A stretch of 64,000 bases of DNA from Streptomyces flavochromogenes (GCF_000717595.1 NZ_JNZO01000034.1:1-64000); one strand, 5' to 3'; counted from the first letter of the stretch, positions 28,356 to 37,349 are shown. Program-made: numbers and translations. The notes: a model not told the origin generated them from the sequence alone.

Positions 28356-30997
28356 GTCGTCCCTCCGAGGGTGAAGGCGGCCGGTACGGGGTTGGTGCCG
28401 GTCCAGGTGCCGGTGAAGCCGAAGGAGGCGGAGGCGCCGGCGGCGACGGAGCCGTTCCAGCCGGCGTTCCGGGAGGTGACGGCGGTGCCGGACTGGGTCG
28501 GGGCCGCGTTCCACATCTGGCCGATCCGCTGCCCGGCGGGGTACTCCCAGCCGAGGGCCCAGCCGGTCCAGGCGGTGGTGGAGGTGTTGGTGAGGGTGAC
28601 GTCGGCCTGGAAGCCGCCCTGCCACTGGTTGGTGACCTTGTAGGCGACCTTGCAGGCGCCTCCGGCCGGGGGTGTGCCCGGGTCGGTGCCGCCGTCGCCG
28701 CCGCCGGTCTCGCTCGTGTCGCCGTAGACGATGCCGCGGCCGTTGGTGGAGACGTACACGCGGCCGTAGACACGCGGGTCGCCGGTGATCGCACCGCCGG
28801 TCCAGCCCCACTGGTGGGCGTCGTCGTTGACGCGGACCCAGCTCGTGCCCGCGTCGGTGGAGCGGAAGATGCCGCGTACGCCGCCGATCTTCGCGCTGGT
28901 GAAGAGGGTGGGGTACGCGGCTCCCGGGGCGGCCTTGCCGAAGCCGACGGTGTCGGCCTGCTCGACGCCGGAGACCCTGGTGAAGGTGGCGCCGCCGTCG
29001 GTGGAGTGCCAGAGGCCGTAGGCGGCGTCGGGGGCGCCGCCGGAGAGCCAGATGTCGCCCTTCCTGCCGGGGACGGCCTTGAAGCGGGCGTCGCCCTTGG
29101 CGGGGAGGCCGCCGGCGCGGGCGGTGAAGGTCGCGCCGCCGTCCGTACTGGCGTAGAAGGTGCCGTCCTTGAAGCCGTAGAAGGTCTTCGGGTCGACGCG
29201 GTCGGACTCGACCGTGGCACCGGCGGGGATGCCCGTGGAGGCGGTCCAGGCGCCTCCGGTGCCGGTGTGGACTCCGGTGCCGTCCGGGCTCCAGACGAAC
29301 CGGCCGCCGTCGGCGGAGACGGCGACGGTGCCGCCGCCGGTGACGCCCGAAGGTTCCTGTCCTGCGGACCAGTTGGCGCCGTTGTCGGTGGAGAAGGCGA
29401 CGCGCGGGCCGCCGTCGAGGTGACCGGCCCGCACGACGGAGTCCGGCTTGGTCTCCGCGAAGTCGACGCTGGTGGTGGAGGTGAAGTCGGGGCCGGTGAA
29501 CATCATCGAGGGGACCGTGGTGAGGTCCGTGTGCCGGAAGCCGCCGATGTCGCCGAGGGCGCTGATCAGCGGGGCGCCGGAGGGCGGCGAGGCGAGGTCG
29601 AGGACCGCGGTCTCCTCAAGTCCCTTCACCATGGGGCGGATGGTGAAGTTCGTGCCCGTGTCCCACTTGGCGAGCTCGGTGGTGCCGTAGATCGTGGCCC
29701 CGGTGCCGTACATCATGCGGTTCGAGTCGAAGGGGTCGATCTCCAGGGCCTCGGTCATCCAGCCGAGCTTCGGGGTCTGTTCGGGCGGGGCCGGGTCGTC
29801 GCCCCAGGTCAGCCAGGGCACGGAGGAGACGTCCATCGTGTAGCGGTTGGCGCGGTTCGGGTACGAGGTGTAGTCCCAGGCCCTGGTCCAGCTGCCGCCG
29901 CTGTCGGTGGAGCGGAAGATCTGGGTGTCGGGGTACCAGGAGCTGTAGCCGGAGACCATGACGGTGCCGGGGTGCTGCCGGTCGACGGTGAGGCCGCCGA
30001 AGCCGTAGTAGGTGTCGGCCTCGGCGACGGGGCTGATGTCCGTCCAGGTGCCGGTGGCGGTGGCGTACCGCCAGACCTGGCCCCTGCCGCCGTCGTACGG
30101 GCCGGCGGTGTCGCTGTACGCGAGGTAGAGGTAGCCGTTCTCGGCGTCGAGGACGCCCTTGTGGGCGAGGTACCCGGTGGGCTGGCCGGGGAGCCGGGTC
30201 CAGGTGGCGCCCGCGTCGGTGGAGCGGTAGACGGCGTTCTGCTTGTCGGCGACGCCGACGTAGACGGTGCTGGTGGCGCTGCCCGCCGTACCGGTGGACT
30301 CGTCGAAGGTCACCCAGACGATGCCCTGTTCGTCGGAGTTGTAGCCGCTGGTGTCGGTCGGGTCCTGCTGGTGGTTGCCGGGGTTGGTGAAGGAGGTGAC
30401 CTTCGACCAGGTGACGCCGGAGTCGGTGGAGCGCCAGAGGCCGTTGCCGCTGGGGGTGCCGAGGTAGAGGACGCTGTTCCGGTGCGGGTCGACGGCGAGG
30501 CGTTCTCCCATCCCGCGGCCCGGCATGTTGCCGCCGAGCTTGAAGGGGAGGTCGGTGCGCTGCCAGGTGGCACCGCGGTCGGCGGAGCGGAGGACGGCGC
30601 CGTTGCCGGGGTCCCAGTCGTTCGTGTACGTGCCGACGGCGGCGTACACCCGGTCGGGGTCCACGCCGTCGGAGGCGAGGCCGACGACACCGGTGTGGCC
30701 CCAGTGGTCCCAGTCGACGGAGTCGAGAAGCGGGGTCCAGGAGGCGGTGGCCTGGTTCCAGCGGTAGGCGCCGCCGATGTCGGTGCGGGCGTAGACGAGG
30801 TTCTTCTCGGTCCGGTTGAAGACGATGCCGGGGACGAAGCCGCCGCCGTCGATCCGGACGTTCCTCCAGGTGTACGAGGAGGCGGCCGCGGCGGCTTCCG
30901 GTGGGGCGGCCGTGGCCGGTGCCGCTCCGGTGAGGGGGGCCGCCAGGAGACCGGCGGTGAGGGCGAGCCCCGCGAGGACATGTCGTGTGCTGCGCAT
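28340..30997 (-). CDS. secreted xyloglucanase (GH74) with C-terminal CBM2
   Basis: 885 aa. Signal peptide ~1-32 (LAGLALTAGLLAAPLTGAAPATA). The GH74 double seven-bladed propeller covers ~40-750, with repeated BNR-like turns such as SADRGATWQRTDLP, STDSGVTWSKVTS and STDGGATFTARAG, and FVPGIVFNRTEKNLVYARTDIGGAYRW at the start. A Gly/Thr-rich linker and a CBM2 (ACKVAYKVTNQWQGGFQADV ... GFTGTWTGTNPVPA) end the protein. It cleaves xyloglucan endo- or reducing-end-wise. It is first in a two-gene unit with the GH10 gene. A perfect CebR box lies 24 bp upstream of the ATG. Confidence 0.93.
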   Translation of the reverse strand: MRSTRHVLAGLALTAGLLAAPLTGAAPATAAPPEAAAAASSYTWRNVRIDGGGFVPGIVFNRTEKNLVYARTDIGGAYRWNQATASWTPLLDSVDWDHWGHTGVVGLASDGVDPDRVYAAVGTYTNDWDPGNGAVLRSADRGATWQRTDLPFKLGGNMPGRGMGERLAVDPHRNSVLYLGTPSGNGLWRSTDSGVTWSKVTSFTNPGNHQQDPTDTSGYNSDEQGIVWVTFDESTGTAGSATSTVYVGVADKQNAVYRSTDAGATWTRLPGQPTGYLAHKGVLDAENGYLYLAYSDTAGPYDGGRGQVWRYATATGTWTDISPVAEADTYYGFGGLTVDRQHPGTVMVSGYSSWYPDTQIFRSTDSGGSWTRAWDYTSYPNRANRYTMDVSSVPWLTWGDDPAPPEQTPKLGWMTEALEIDPFDSNRMMYGTGATIYGTTELAKWDTGTNFTIRPMVKGLEETAVLDLASPPSGAPLISALGDIGGFRHTDLTTVPSMMFTGPDFTSTTSVDFAETKPDSVVRAGHLDGGPRVAFSTDNGANWSAGQEPSGVTGGGTVAVSADGGRFVWSPDGTGVHTGTGGAWTASTGIPAGATVESDRVDPKTFYGFKDGTFYASTDGGATFTARAGGLPAKGDARFKAVPGRKGDIWLSGGAPDAAYGLWHSTDGGATFTRVSGVEQADTVGFGKAAPGAAYPTLFTSAKIGGVRGIFRSTDAGTSWVRVNDDAHQWGWTGGAITGDPRVYGRVYVSTNGRGIVYGDTSETGGGDGGTDPGTPPAGGACKVAYKVTNQWQGGFQADVTLTNTSTTAWTGWALGWEYPAGQRIGQMWNAAPTQSGTAVTSRNAGWNGSVAAGASASFGFTGTWTGTNPVPAAFTLGGTTCSVA

Positions 30998-31020
30998 GGG
31001 GGATCCCGTCGAAGATTGAA

Positions 31021-31034
31021 TGGGAGCGCTCCCA
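31021..31034. promoter_or_regulatory. CebR-type operator (cellobiose control)
   Basis: TGGGAGCGCTCCCA, a perfect 14-bp palindrome identical to the CebR consensus of streptomycetes. It lies 24 bp upstream of the GH74 start codon, placing GH74 and the coupled GH10 under cello-oligosaccharide induction. Confidence 0.92.
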
Positions 31035-31161
31035 CTATTGAGCCGGTGTCAGAACACGGTCAAGGTCCGGGAATCGTCGAAGACGTTCGACGGGGGTCGA
31101 GCCGCCGCGGAGCCCCGTACGCGATCGAGCGCTTCGCCCGACGGCGCGCGGACACAGGGGT

Positions 31162-31205
31162 GCGCGCCCCGGCCGGGAGGTGGGGTGTCTCCGGCCGGGG
31201 CGCGC
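31162..31205 (-). terminator. terminator downstream of the CBM2-GH18 chitinase
   Basis: GCGCGCCCCGGCCGG (31162-31176) pairs with CCGGCCGGGGCGCGC (31191-31205), a 15-bp perfect stem with a 14-base loop, ~50 bp beyond the chitinase stop. It separates that gene from the CebR promoter. The remaining 31035-31161 shows nothing notable. Confidence 0.7.
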
Positions 31206-31255
31206 GGTGTGGGGGGCGCGATGGCTCCTGGGTGCGGACCGACTGGTCCAAGCAC

Positions 31256-32776
31256 CTACTTGTAGGCGGCGAAGGCCTTCGTGAAGGCCAGCGGCTGCTG
31301 GAGGATCGAGGAGCAGGTGGCGTCGGCGCGGTTGACGGCGCCGTCCGGGCACTGCTTGTCCCGGGTCGAGGACCACATCGAGAGCCAGCCGATGCCCTTG
31401 GACTTCGCGAACTCGACGAGCTGGGTGGCGTCGTCGACCTTGAAGATCTCGCTCAGGACGTCGTTGACGCCGATCATCGGGGTGACGGCGACGGCCTTCC
31501 AGGCCGCCGCGTCGGAGAGCCCGAGGACCCCCTTGATCTGTGCCTGGGTCGCGGTCGCGGCCTGGATGGCGTACGTGCCCATGTCGCCGCTGTAGGCCGG
31601 CCCGTAGTCCATCGCCATGATGTTGACGGCGTCGATGCGGACCCCGTTGCGCTTGGCGTCGGCGAGCAGGTCGACGCCCGGCTGGGTCAGGCCCTCGGGC
31701 ATGACCGGCAGGGTGAAGGAGACGTTCAGCCCGGGGTGGGACTTCTGGAGCTGGGCGATCGCCTGCGAGCGGCGGGTGTTGGCGGCGGTGTCCGGCAGGG
31801 CCGCGCCCTCGACGTCGAAGTCGACCTTGGTCAGCTTGTACTGATCGATGACCTTGCCGTACGCGGCGGCCAGCGCCGAGGACGAGGAGCAGTTCAGGGC
31901 CAGCTCGTGCCCGGCGGCGCCGCCGAAGGAGACCCGGACGTCGCCGCCCTTGGCGCGCAGGGCGCCTATCTGGGCGGCCACCTTGTCGTTCGCCAGGTCC
32001 GTGACCCCGCCCCACAGCGGGGCGCAGGAGCCGCCGGAGGTGATGAAGGCGAGGTTGAACTCCTTCACGCCGGTGGCGTCGGCGGTCGCGAGGAGGTCGT
32101 ACGCCGGGTAGAGCGAGGTGTCGACGTAGGGGGCGTACCCGGCGGCGGTGACGGGCCCGCCGGTCGCGGTCGCCGTGGGCGTCGGGGTGGGGGTGGCCGT
32201 GGGCTTCGGGGGCACCGTGGTGGTGGCGGTGGGGGTCGGCCTGGGGCTCGTGGTGGCCGTGGCGGTGGCCGTCGGCTTCGGGGTCGACGTGGGAGAGGGG
32301 GCGGTCGTGGTGGGGCGGCCGCTGGGGGTGGGGGTGGCGCCTCCGGCGGAGCAGGCCGCCTTGTTGATCAGGCAGTTCGAGGGGTCGCCGGCCTGTCCGG
32401 CGGCGGAGGTGACGAAGCCGACGGTGACGGACTGGCCGGGCGCGAGCCGCTTGTTCCAGTCGGCGGGCTTCACGGTGACGTGGCCGCCGGAGACGGTGTG
32501 CTCGCCGTTCCAGAGGGAGCCGATGGTCGTGCCGGCCGGGAGGTCGAACTCCAGGGTCCAGTCGGACTGTGCGGCCGAGGTCTCGTTGGTGACGACGTAC
32601 TGCCCGGTGTAGCCACCGGTCCAGGAGCTGGTCCTGGTGTACGCGGCGCCGACCGCGGCGGCCTGGGCCGTACCCGTGAGCGCGAACGCGGCGCCGCCGA
32701 CGACCGCGGCGGCGACGACCGCCCCGACGACCTTGGTCCTGGTGCTCGCCCTGCGCCGGTGCGAACTGGTGCCCAT
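31256..32776 (-). CDS. secreted GH18 chitinase with N-terminal CBM2
   Basis: 506 aa. Signal peptide ~1-39 (twin-basic N-terminus, hydrophobic VVGAVVAAAVVGGAAFAL, ending TAQA). CBM2 spans ~43-140; a Pro/Thr/Ala linker of ~65 residues (PTATATATT-type) follows. The GH18 domain covers ~210-506 with catalytic motif DFDVEG (Glu323). The motif differs from the common DGxDxDxE form and is typical of the shorter ChiD-like GH18 subgroup. Transcribed alone; I see no DasR site directly upstream, unlike the other chitinase here. Confidence 0.92.
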   Translation of the reverse strand: MGTSSHRRRASTRTKVVGAVVAAAVVGGAAFALTGTAQAAAVGAAYTRTSSWTGGYTGQYVVTNETSAAQSDWTLEFDLPAGTTIGSLWNGEHTVSGGHVTVKPADWNKRLAPGQSVTVGFVTSAAGQAGDPSNCLINKAACSAGGATPTPSGRPTTTAPSPTSTPKPTATATATTSPRPTPTATTTVPPKPTATPTPTPTATATGGPVTAAGYAPYVDTSLYPAYDLLATADATGVKEFNLAFITSGGSCAPLWGGVTDLANDKVAAQIGALRAKGGDVRVSFGGAAGHELALNCSSSSALAAAYGKVIDQYKLTKVDFDVEGAALPDTAANTRRSQAIAQLQKSHPGLNVSFTLPVMPEGLTQPGVDLLADAKRNGVRIDAVNIMAMDYGPAYSGDMGTYAIQAATATQAQIKGVLGLSDAAAWKAVAVTPMIGVNDVLSEIFKVDDATQLVEFAKSKGIGWLSMWSSTRDKQCPDGAVNRADATCSSILQQPLAFTKAFAAYK

Positions 32777-33027
32777 CGCGTGCCTGCCTCTGCGTGCTGG
32801 GGGGTGGGGAAGGGGTGCGGCAGCAAGCTAGCGACTGGAGAACGGACAAACCGGCGTCCGGGGACACCGGTGGGGATCCTTAGGCTCCGCTTAAGGAAGG
32901 CATCGGAACCACGAAAGGTTGGGAGCGGCCGGCCCCGGGCCGGGGCGTGGGCCCGGCGGGAAGTGCGGCCGACGCGGGACCGGGCGGGCGGGCCCGCGCC
33001 TGCCCGGCGGGCGGCCGACGCCGACAG
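32777..33027. other. intergenic region upstream of the CBM2-GH18 gene
   Basis: About 250 bp before the 35-bp repeats. It holds the chitinase promoter region. CTTAGGCTCCGCTTAAGG (32879-32896) has weak dyad symmetry around the CTTA/TAAG ends. No gene and no DasR or CebR consensus is seen. Confidence 0.45.
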
Positions 33028-33150
33028 CCCTCGGCGACCCGGTGGTGGTCCGGTACCGTCAACCCTCGGCGACCCGGCGGTGGTCCGGTGCCGTCAGCCC
33101 TCGGCGGCCCGGCGGTGGTCCGGTGCCGTCAGCCCTCGGCGGCCCGGCGG
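33028..33150. repeat. 35-bp tandem repeat at the 3' end of the histidine kinase gene
   Basis: Three near-identical 35-bp units (33028-33062, 33063-33097, 33098-33132) beginning CCCTCGGCG(A/G)CCCGG, with a partial fourth copy to ~33150. Units differ at three or four positions. The kinase stop codon (33129-33131) lies at the end of the third unit, so the repeat appears to have grown from the last codons of the gene into the downstream DNA. Confidence 0.85.
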
Positions 33151-34538
33151 GTGCCGGTTCCCCCGCGCCGGCGGCGGGCCGGGCGGTGACCGCGGCGGCC
33201 GGTCGCGCCGCCCGTACGGCGCCCGTCGAGGCCGATCCAGATCCGGACCTCCGTACCGCCCAGCACCGAGTGCCCGATGCGGACGTCGCCGCCGGTGGTC
33301 TCCGCCATCCGCCGCACGATGTCCAGGCCGAGGCCCGTGGAGCCGTCCCGGGCCCCGCTGTTGCCCCGGGCGAGGGCGGCGGCCGGGTCGGCGATGCCGG
33401 GGCCCGCGTCGGAGACGAGGACGATGACGGCGTCCTCGCCGTTGTGGACGTCGATCGAGAAGGCCGTGCCCTCGGAGGTGTGCCGGAAGACGTTGCCGAG
33501 CAACGCGTCGAGCGCGGCGACGAGTTCGGGGCGGGCGACCGGGATGCGGACCGGGCGCTCGACGCCCGCGACCCGCACCCGGCGGCCCTCGTCCTCGGCG
33601 AGCGCCGACCAGAACTCCATGCGCTCGCGCACCACTTCGGCGGCGTCGCAGCCCGCGCCGGGTCCGGTCGCCTGCGTCTGCGGCTTCGCGTCCCGGGCGG
33701 TCCTGATGATGATGTCGACCTCGCGCTCCAGCTGCTCGACGGCCGCGCGGGTCTGCTCGGCGGCCGGGCCCGAGCCCAGCGAGGCCGCGTTCAGCCGGAG
33801 CACGGTGAGCGGGGTGCGGAGCCGGTGGGAGAGGTCGGCTGCCAGTTCCCGTTCGTTGGCGAGGAGCTGGACGACCTGGTCGGCCATCGAGTTGAACGCG
33901 ACGGCGGCCGACTTGAGTTCGGGCGGCCCCTCCTCGGGGACGCGTGCGCCGAGCCTGCCCTCGCCGAGCTCGTGGGCGGCGCCCGCGAGCCGCTGCGCGG
34001 GCTGGACCATCCGGACGCCGAGCCGGTCGGCGACGGCGACGGAGCCGACGATCAGGGCGATGCCGACCCCGGCGAGGACCAGCCACGCGGTGGCGACACC
34101 GTTGGACACCTCGCCCTCGGGGACGAAGAGTTCGACGACGGCGACCTCGCCGCTGCTGAGCGCGGTGGGCTGGAGCAGCGCGAAGCCGCCCGGCACCTCG
34201 GCGATGGACGCCCGGCCGAGCCGGCGGGTGGCGGAGAGCTCCTCCTCGCCGGCCCGCCGCGTGCCGATCTCCAGGCCCGGGTCGCCGGGTTCGGCGGCCG
34301 GTACATGGACAGCGAGCCGCCCGGCGGCCCCGTCCTCGGTGGTGGCGACGGCCTTGTCGAGCTCGTCACGGTCGGTGGTGATGGCGAGTACGGGGGCGAG
34401 ACCCGCGGCCCGCCGTTCGGCGTTGGAGAACGCCCGGTCGCGGGCCATCTCCTTGACGACGAGCCCGAGGGGTACGGCGAAGGCGACGACGACCATGGCG
34501 GTGACGGCGAGCGACACCTTGACGAGCGCCCATCTCAC
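33129..34538 (-). CDS. sensor histidine kinase (OmpR-type partner)
   Basis: 469 aa. TM1 at ~5-28, an extracytoplasmic sensor of ~115 residues, TM2 at ~150-170, HAMP to ~225, then HisKA with phospho-acceptor His238 in DLSHRLRTPL. In the ATPase domain the N-box is LLGNVFRHTSEG, with G1 VSDAGPGIADP and G2 GSTGLGLDIVRR. The C-terminal ~30 residues are Arg/Gly-rich and run into a 35-bp tandem repeat. The GTG start overlaps the response regulator stop (GTGA), giving translational coupling. The signal is unknown. Confidence 0.9.
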   Translation of the reverse strand: MRWALVKVSLAVTAMVVVAFAVPLGLVVKEMARDRAFSNAERRAAGLAPVLAITTDRDELDKAVATTEDGAAGRLAVHVPAAEPGDPGLEIGTRRAGEEELSATRRLGRASIAEVPGGFALLQPTALSSGEVAVVELFVPEGEVSNGVATAWLVLAGVGIALIVGSVAVADRLGVRMVQPAQRLAGAAHELGEGRLGARVPEEGPPELKSAAVAFNSMADQVVQLLANERELAADLSHRLRTPLTVLRLNAASLGSGPAAEQTRAAVEQLEREVDIIIRTARDAKPQTQATGPGAGCDAAEVVRERMEFWSALAEDEGRRVRVAGVERPVRIPVARPELVAALDALLGNVFRHTSEGTAFSIDVHNGEDAVIVLVSDAGPGIADPAAALARGNSGARDGSTGLGLDIVRRMAETTGGDVRIGHSVLGGTEVRIWIGLDGRRTGGATGRRGHRPARRRRGGTGTRRAAEG

Positions 34539-35236
34539 GGCTGCGGCTCCCGGGGCGGCTCCAGCTTCACGCCGACGCCGCGCAGGGTGTGCAGATAGCG
34601 GGGCCGGGCGGCCGTCTCGCCCAATTTCCGCCGCAGCCATGACAGATGTACGTCGATGGTCTGGTCGTCCCCGTACGACTGCTGCCACACCTCGGCGAGC
34701 AGCTCCTTGCGCGGGACGACGACCCCGGGCCGCCCCGCGAGGAAGGCGAGCAGGTCGAACTCGCGCCGGGTCAGGTCCAGGGGCGCCCCGTCGAGTTCCG
34801 CCTGGCGGCGCAGCGGGTCGACGGTGAGCCCGCCGACCCGGATCACCCGCGGCGGCGGTGCCTCGCCCGTGGCGGACCGGGCCCGGCGCAGGACGGCGGC
34901 CATCCGGGCCGAGAGGTGGTCGACCGAGAACGGCTTCACGAGGTAGTCGTCGGCGCCCGCGTGGAGGAGCCGTACGATCTCCGCCTCGTCGTCCCGGGCG
35001 GTCGCGATGATCACCGGTACGTCGGTGATCCCGCGCAGCATCTTGAGCGCCTCCGACCCGTCCAGATCGGGCAGTCCGAGGTCCAGGATGACCACGTCGA
35101 ACCTGAAATGGGCGACCTCGCGCAACGCCTCCAGAGCCGTACCGACGCTCCGTACCGTGTGGGAGGCCTCGGAAAGCCGGCGGATGAGGGCGGAGCGCAC
35201 GAACTGGTCGTCCTCGACCACGAGCACACTTGCCAT
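34535..35236 (-). CDS. OmpR-family response regulator
   Basis: 233 aa. Receiver domain residues 1-118 with acidic pocket Glu8-Asp9-Asp10, phosphorylation site Asp52 (VVILDLGLPDLDG) and conserved Lys in YLVKPF. The winged-helix DNA-binding domain covers ~130-225 (LDLTRREFDLLAFLAGRPG ... TIDVHLSWLRRKLG ... LHTLRGVGVKLE). ATG 35236 (MASVLVVEDD) is the start by domain fit. It is first in the two-gene unit; targets are unknown. Confidence 0.92.
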   Translation of the reverse strand: MASVLVVEDDQFVRSALIRRLSEASHTVRSVGTALEALREVAHFRFDVVILDLGLPDLDGSEALKMLRGITDVPVIIATARDDEAEIVRLLHAGADDYLVKPFSVDHLSARMAAVLRRARSATGEAPPPRVIRVGGLTVDPLRRQAELDGAPLDLTRREFDLLAFLAGRPGVVVPRKELLAEVWQQSYGDDQTIDVHLSWLRRKLGETAARPRYLHTLRGVGVKLEPPREPQP

Positions 35237-35314
35237 GGGCCGCACCGTACGCCATTCGGGGGAAGGTGAGGCAAGGAGCACCCTGCGGTGAGGGCGGGGA
35301 GGGTGTGGTGCAGT

Positions 35315-35893
35315 ATGGCCCGGATGCGAAGAGGACTCGTTCACGCCCTGGCCTGGTCGCTCGCCACCGGCGCGGCGGTCACGCTCTCCTGGTGGGGAGT
35401 GCACACGGTCCTGTCCGGGACGGTGTACGACCCGCCGCGCGCGCTGCCTCTCCCGGCGGGCAGCGCGGGTGAGACGGACGCGGCCGGCAGCGGTCCGCTG
35501 TCCTCGTCGACCCACCGGCCCGAGACCGTCGAACCCACCGCGGCCGTCACGAGGAAGCCGACGCCGAGCGGTGACCGTCCGACCCCGGCCGCCCCCTCCA
35601 CGACGCCCGCGCGGACGGCGAGGCCGACGACGCAGGCGCCTCCCGTCACCACGCCGCCCTCCGACTCGAACGTGAAGACCTACACGGTGGACGGCGGGCG
35701 GGTCACCTTCGACCTGGGCGAGCACTCGGCCGAGCTGGTCTCGGCGATCCCCGCCTCGGGCTGGCAGATGCAGGTGTGGAAGCAGCCGACCTGGATCCGG
35801 GTCACGTTCACGGCGAACGGCCGTGAACTGTCCGTCTTCTGCGTCTGGCACGACACCGCGCCCCGCGTGGAGATCGACGACCGTACGGTCTGA
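35315..35893 (+). CDS. membrane-anchored secreted protein of unknown function
   Basis: 192 aa. One N-terminal hydrophobic segment (residues ~8-28, LVHALAWSLATGAAVTLSWWGV) acts as signal anchor. A disordered Pro/Thr/Ala region of ~75 residues follows, then a compact C-terminal domain of ~70 residues (VKTYTVDGGRVTFDLGEHSAELVSAIPASGWQ ... VFCVWHDTAPRVEIDD). ATG 35315 is preceded by GGGGAGGG. It is divergent from the two-component genes, so it may be a target or sensor accessory; that is inference. Confidence 0.72.
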   Translation: MARMRRGLVHALAWSLATGAAVTLSWWGVHTVLSGTVYDPPRALPLPAGSAGETDAAGSGPLSSSTHRPETVEPTAAVTRKPTPSGDRPTPAAPSTTPARTARPTTQAPPVTTPPSDSNVKTYTVDGGRVTFDLGEHSAELVSAIPASGWQMQVWKQPTWIRVTFTANGRELSVFCVWHDTAPRVEIDDRTV

Positions 35894-35918
35894 CCGGGCG
35901 CTCCGGGCGATCGGCCGG

Positions 35919-36785
35919 TCAGCGGAAGGCGGACGCGGGCGGCACAGGTGAGGGCTTGGCGCTCGCGTCGGAGACCGGCGCCGCTCCCCCGGCGAAGTCG
36001 GCGAGCGCCCGCCCGTGTTCGACCCGGCCCGGGTGCGGGTCGGTGGCGACCCGGCGGGTCAGCTCGGCCACCGGCAGTTCCCGGTCGGAGGCGAGCAGCA
36101 CCGCGTTGCCGAAGCGGCGGCCCCGCAGCACCGTCGGGTCGGCGGCGAGCGCCAGCTCGGGGAAGACGGCCGCGGCGGTGGCGATCTGCCCGCGGAGATG
36201 GGTCAGCGGCGGGCCGTCGGCCAGGTTCGCGGCGTAGAAGCCGCCGGGCCGCAGCGCCCGCCGTACCTCGGCGAGGAACTCGGTGCTGGTCAGATGCGCC
36301 GGGGTGCGGGCCCCGCTGAACACATCGGCGATGACGAGGTCGGCCCAGCCGTCCTGGACCTTGGCGAGCCCGGCGCGGGCGTCGGTGGAGCGGACCCGGA
36401 TCCGGGCCCCGGCGTCGAGCGGCAGCTCCCGGCGGACGAGCTGCACGAGGAGCCCGTCGAGTTCCACGATCTGCTGCGTGGAGCGGGGCCGGGTCGCGGC
36501 GACGTACCGGGCGAGGGTGAACGCGCCGCCGCCGAGGTGGACGACCTGCAGCGGCCGGTTCGGCGGGGCGACGAGGTCGGCGATGTGGCCGAGGCGCCGC
36601 TGGTACTCGAAGGTGAGGTGGGCCGGGTCGTCGAGGTCCACATGGGACTGCGGGGCGCCGTCGATGAGCAGGGTCCAGGCGCGGGGGCGCTCCCGGTCGG
36701 GTATGAGTTCGGCGAGCCCGCCGTCGACGGTCTCGACGACGGAGGCGGCGGACGCCGCCCGGTCGCGCTGTTTGTTCCTGGCCAC
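35919..36785 (-). CDS. spermidine-synthase-like methyltransferase-fold protein
   Basis: 288 aa with the spermine/spermidine synthase (Rossmann) fold: SHVDLDDPAHLTFEYQRRLG near residue 50, nucleotide-binding VVHLGGGAFTLARYVAATRP, acidic IVELDGLLVQLVRRELPL and DLVIADVFSGARTPAHLTS. The usual fold is present but true polyamine specificity cannot be assigned; many actinobacterial copies are called fused or spermidine synthase-like without proof. A C-terminal tail of ~20 residues is disordered. It converges with the preceding secreted protein gene. Confidence 0.8.
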   Translation of the reverse strand: MARNKQRDRAASAASVVETVDGGLAELIPDRERPRAWTLLIDGAPQSHVDLDDPAHLTFEYQRRLGHIADLVAPPNRPLQVVHLGGGAFTLARYVAATRPRSTQQIVELDGLLVQLVRRELPLDAGARIRVRSTDARAGLAKVQDGWADLVIADVFSGARTPAHLTSTEFLAEVRRALRPGGFYAANLADGPPLTHLRGQIATAAAVFPELALAADPTVLRGRRFGNAVLLASDRELPVAELTRRVATDPHPGRVEHGRALADFAGGAAPVSDASAKPSPVPPASAFR

Positions 36786-36863
36786 GGGCCCATTATCGGG
36801 GCATTCGCCCCGGCCCCGCCCGACGGCCCCCGGGCCGTGGCGACGGGACCCCGGCGGCCGGCG

Positions 36864-37349
36864 TCAGTGGCAGCCGTCCGCCGCCTCGATGAGCCGCGCC
36901 GCCTCGCCGAGCGCCTCGCGCAGGACGACGGGGTCGGTGACGGGGTCGGTGTCGCCGGGGGGCAGCAGCCAGCCGGCGGGGCGGGGCGCGTCCCCGGCGG
37001 GTTCGGGCAGCTCCGGCAGCTCGGGGAGGCGCAGGCCCCGGCCCGAGGTCCGGGTACACGCGCTGCCGGGCATGTCCCAGGCGGCGGCCGTGCCGGGCGG
37101 GACGAGGAAGCCGAGGGTGTCGCAGGTGCCGTCGTGGACGACGGGGCCCACGGCGGGGACGGCGCCGCGCCGCAGGATGTCGACGGCCTCGAGACCCTGC
37201 CGGACCGGCACGGTCACGAGGTCCCAGGGCTCGGCGGGCTGCGGGGCCGCGGCCGGAACCGGACCGCGGTCCTGGGGGGTGGTCTGGGACGCGCGGACGT
37301 CCGGGGCGGGCGCCTGGCGCGTGGCCGACTGGGAACCGATCTCCGACAT
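36864..37349 (-). CDS. conserved hypothetical protein
   Basis: 161 aa, cytoplasmic. The N-terminal ~45 residues are disordered. The core reads VPVRQGLEAVDILRRGAVPA, GTCDTLGFLVPPGTAAAWDMPGSACT and WLLPPGDTDPVTDPVVLREALGEAARLIEAADGCH. ATG 37349 follows GGAGGGG, a good ribosome-binding site. I recognise the pattern from other streptomycetes but know no function. It is divergent from the TPR regulator gene. Confidence 0.65.
   Translation of the reverse strand: MSEIGSQSATRQAPAPDVRASQTTPQDRGPVPAAAPQPAEPWDLVTVPVRQGLEAVDILRRGAVPAVGPVVHDGTCDTLGFLVPPGTAAAWDMPGSACTRTSGRGLRLPELPELPEPAGDAPRPAGWLLPPGDTDPVTDPVVLREALGEAARLIEAADGCH

Noticed and set aside
33028..33150. CRISPR array
   Set aside because: The 35-bp repeats are directly adjacent without spacers, and no cas operon is near. 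The Cas4-like nuclease at 40.4 kb is associated with a helicase, not with other cas genes.
28814..33427. A 1537-codon open frame on the plus strand across the GH74, GH10 and chitinase genes
   Set aside because: It lies antisense to three secreted hydrolases with clear signal peptides and catalytic motifs. Its composition (Gly/Val/Arg-rich) is that of antisense frames in high-GC DNA, and it has no domain.
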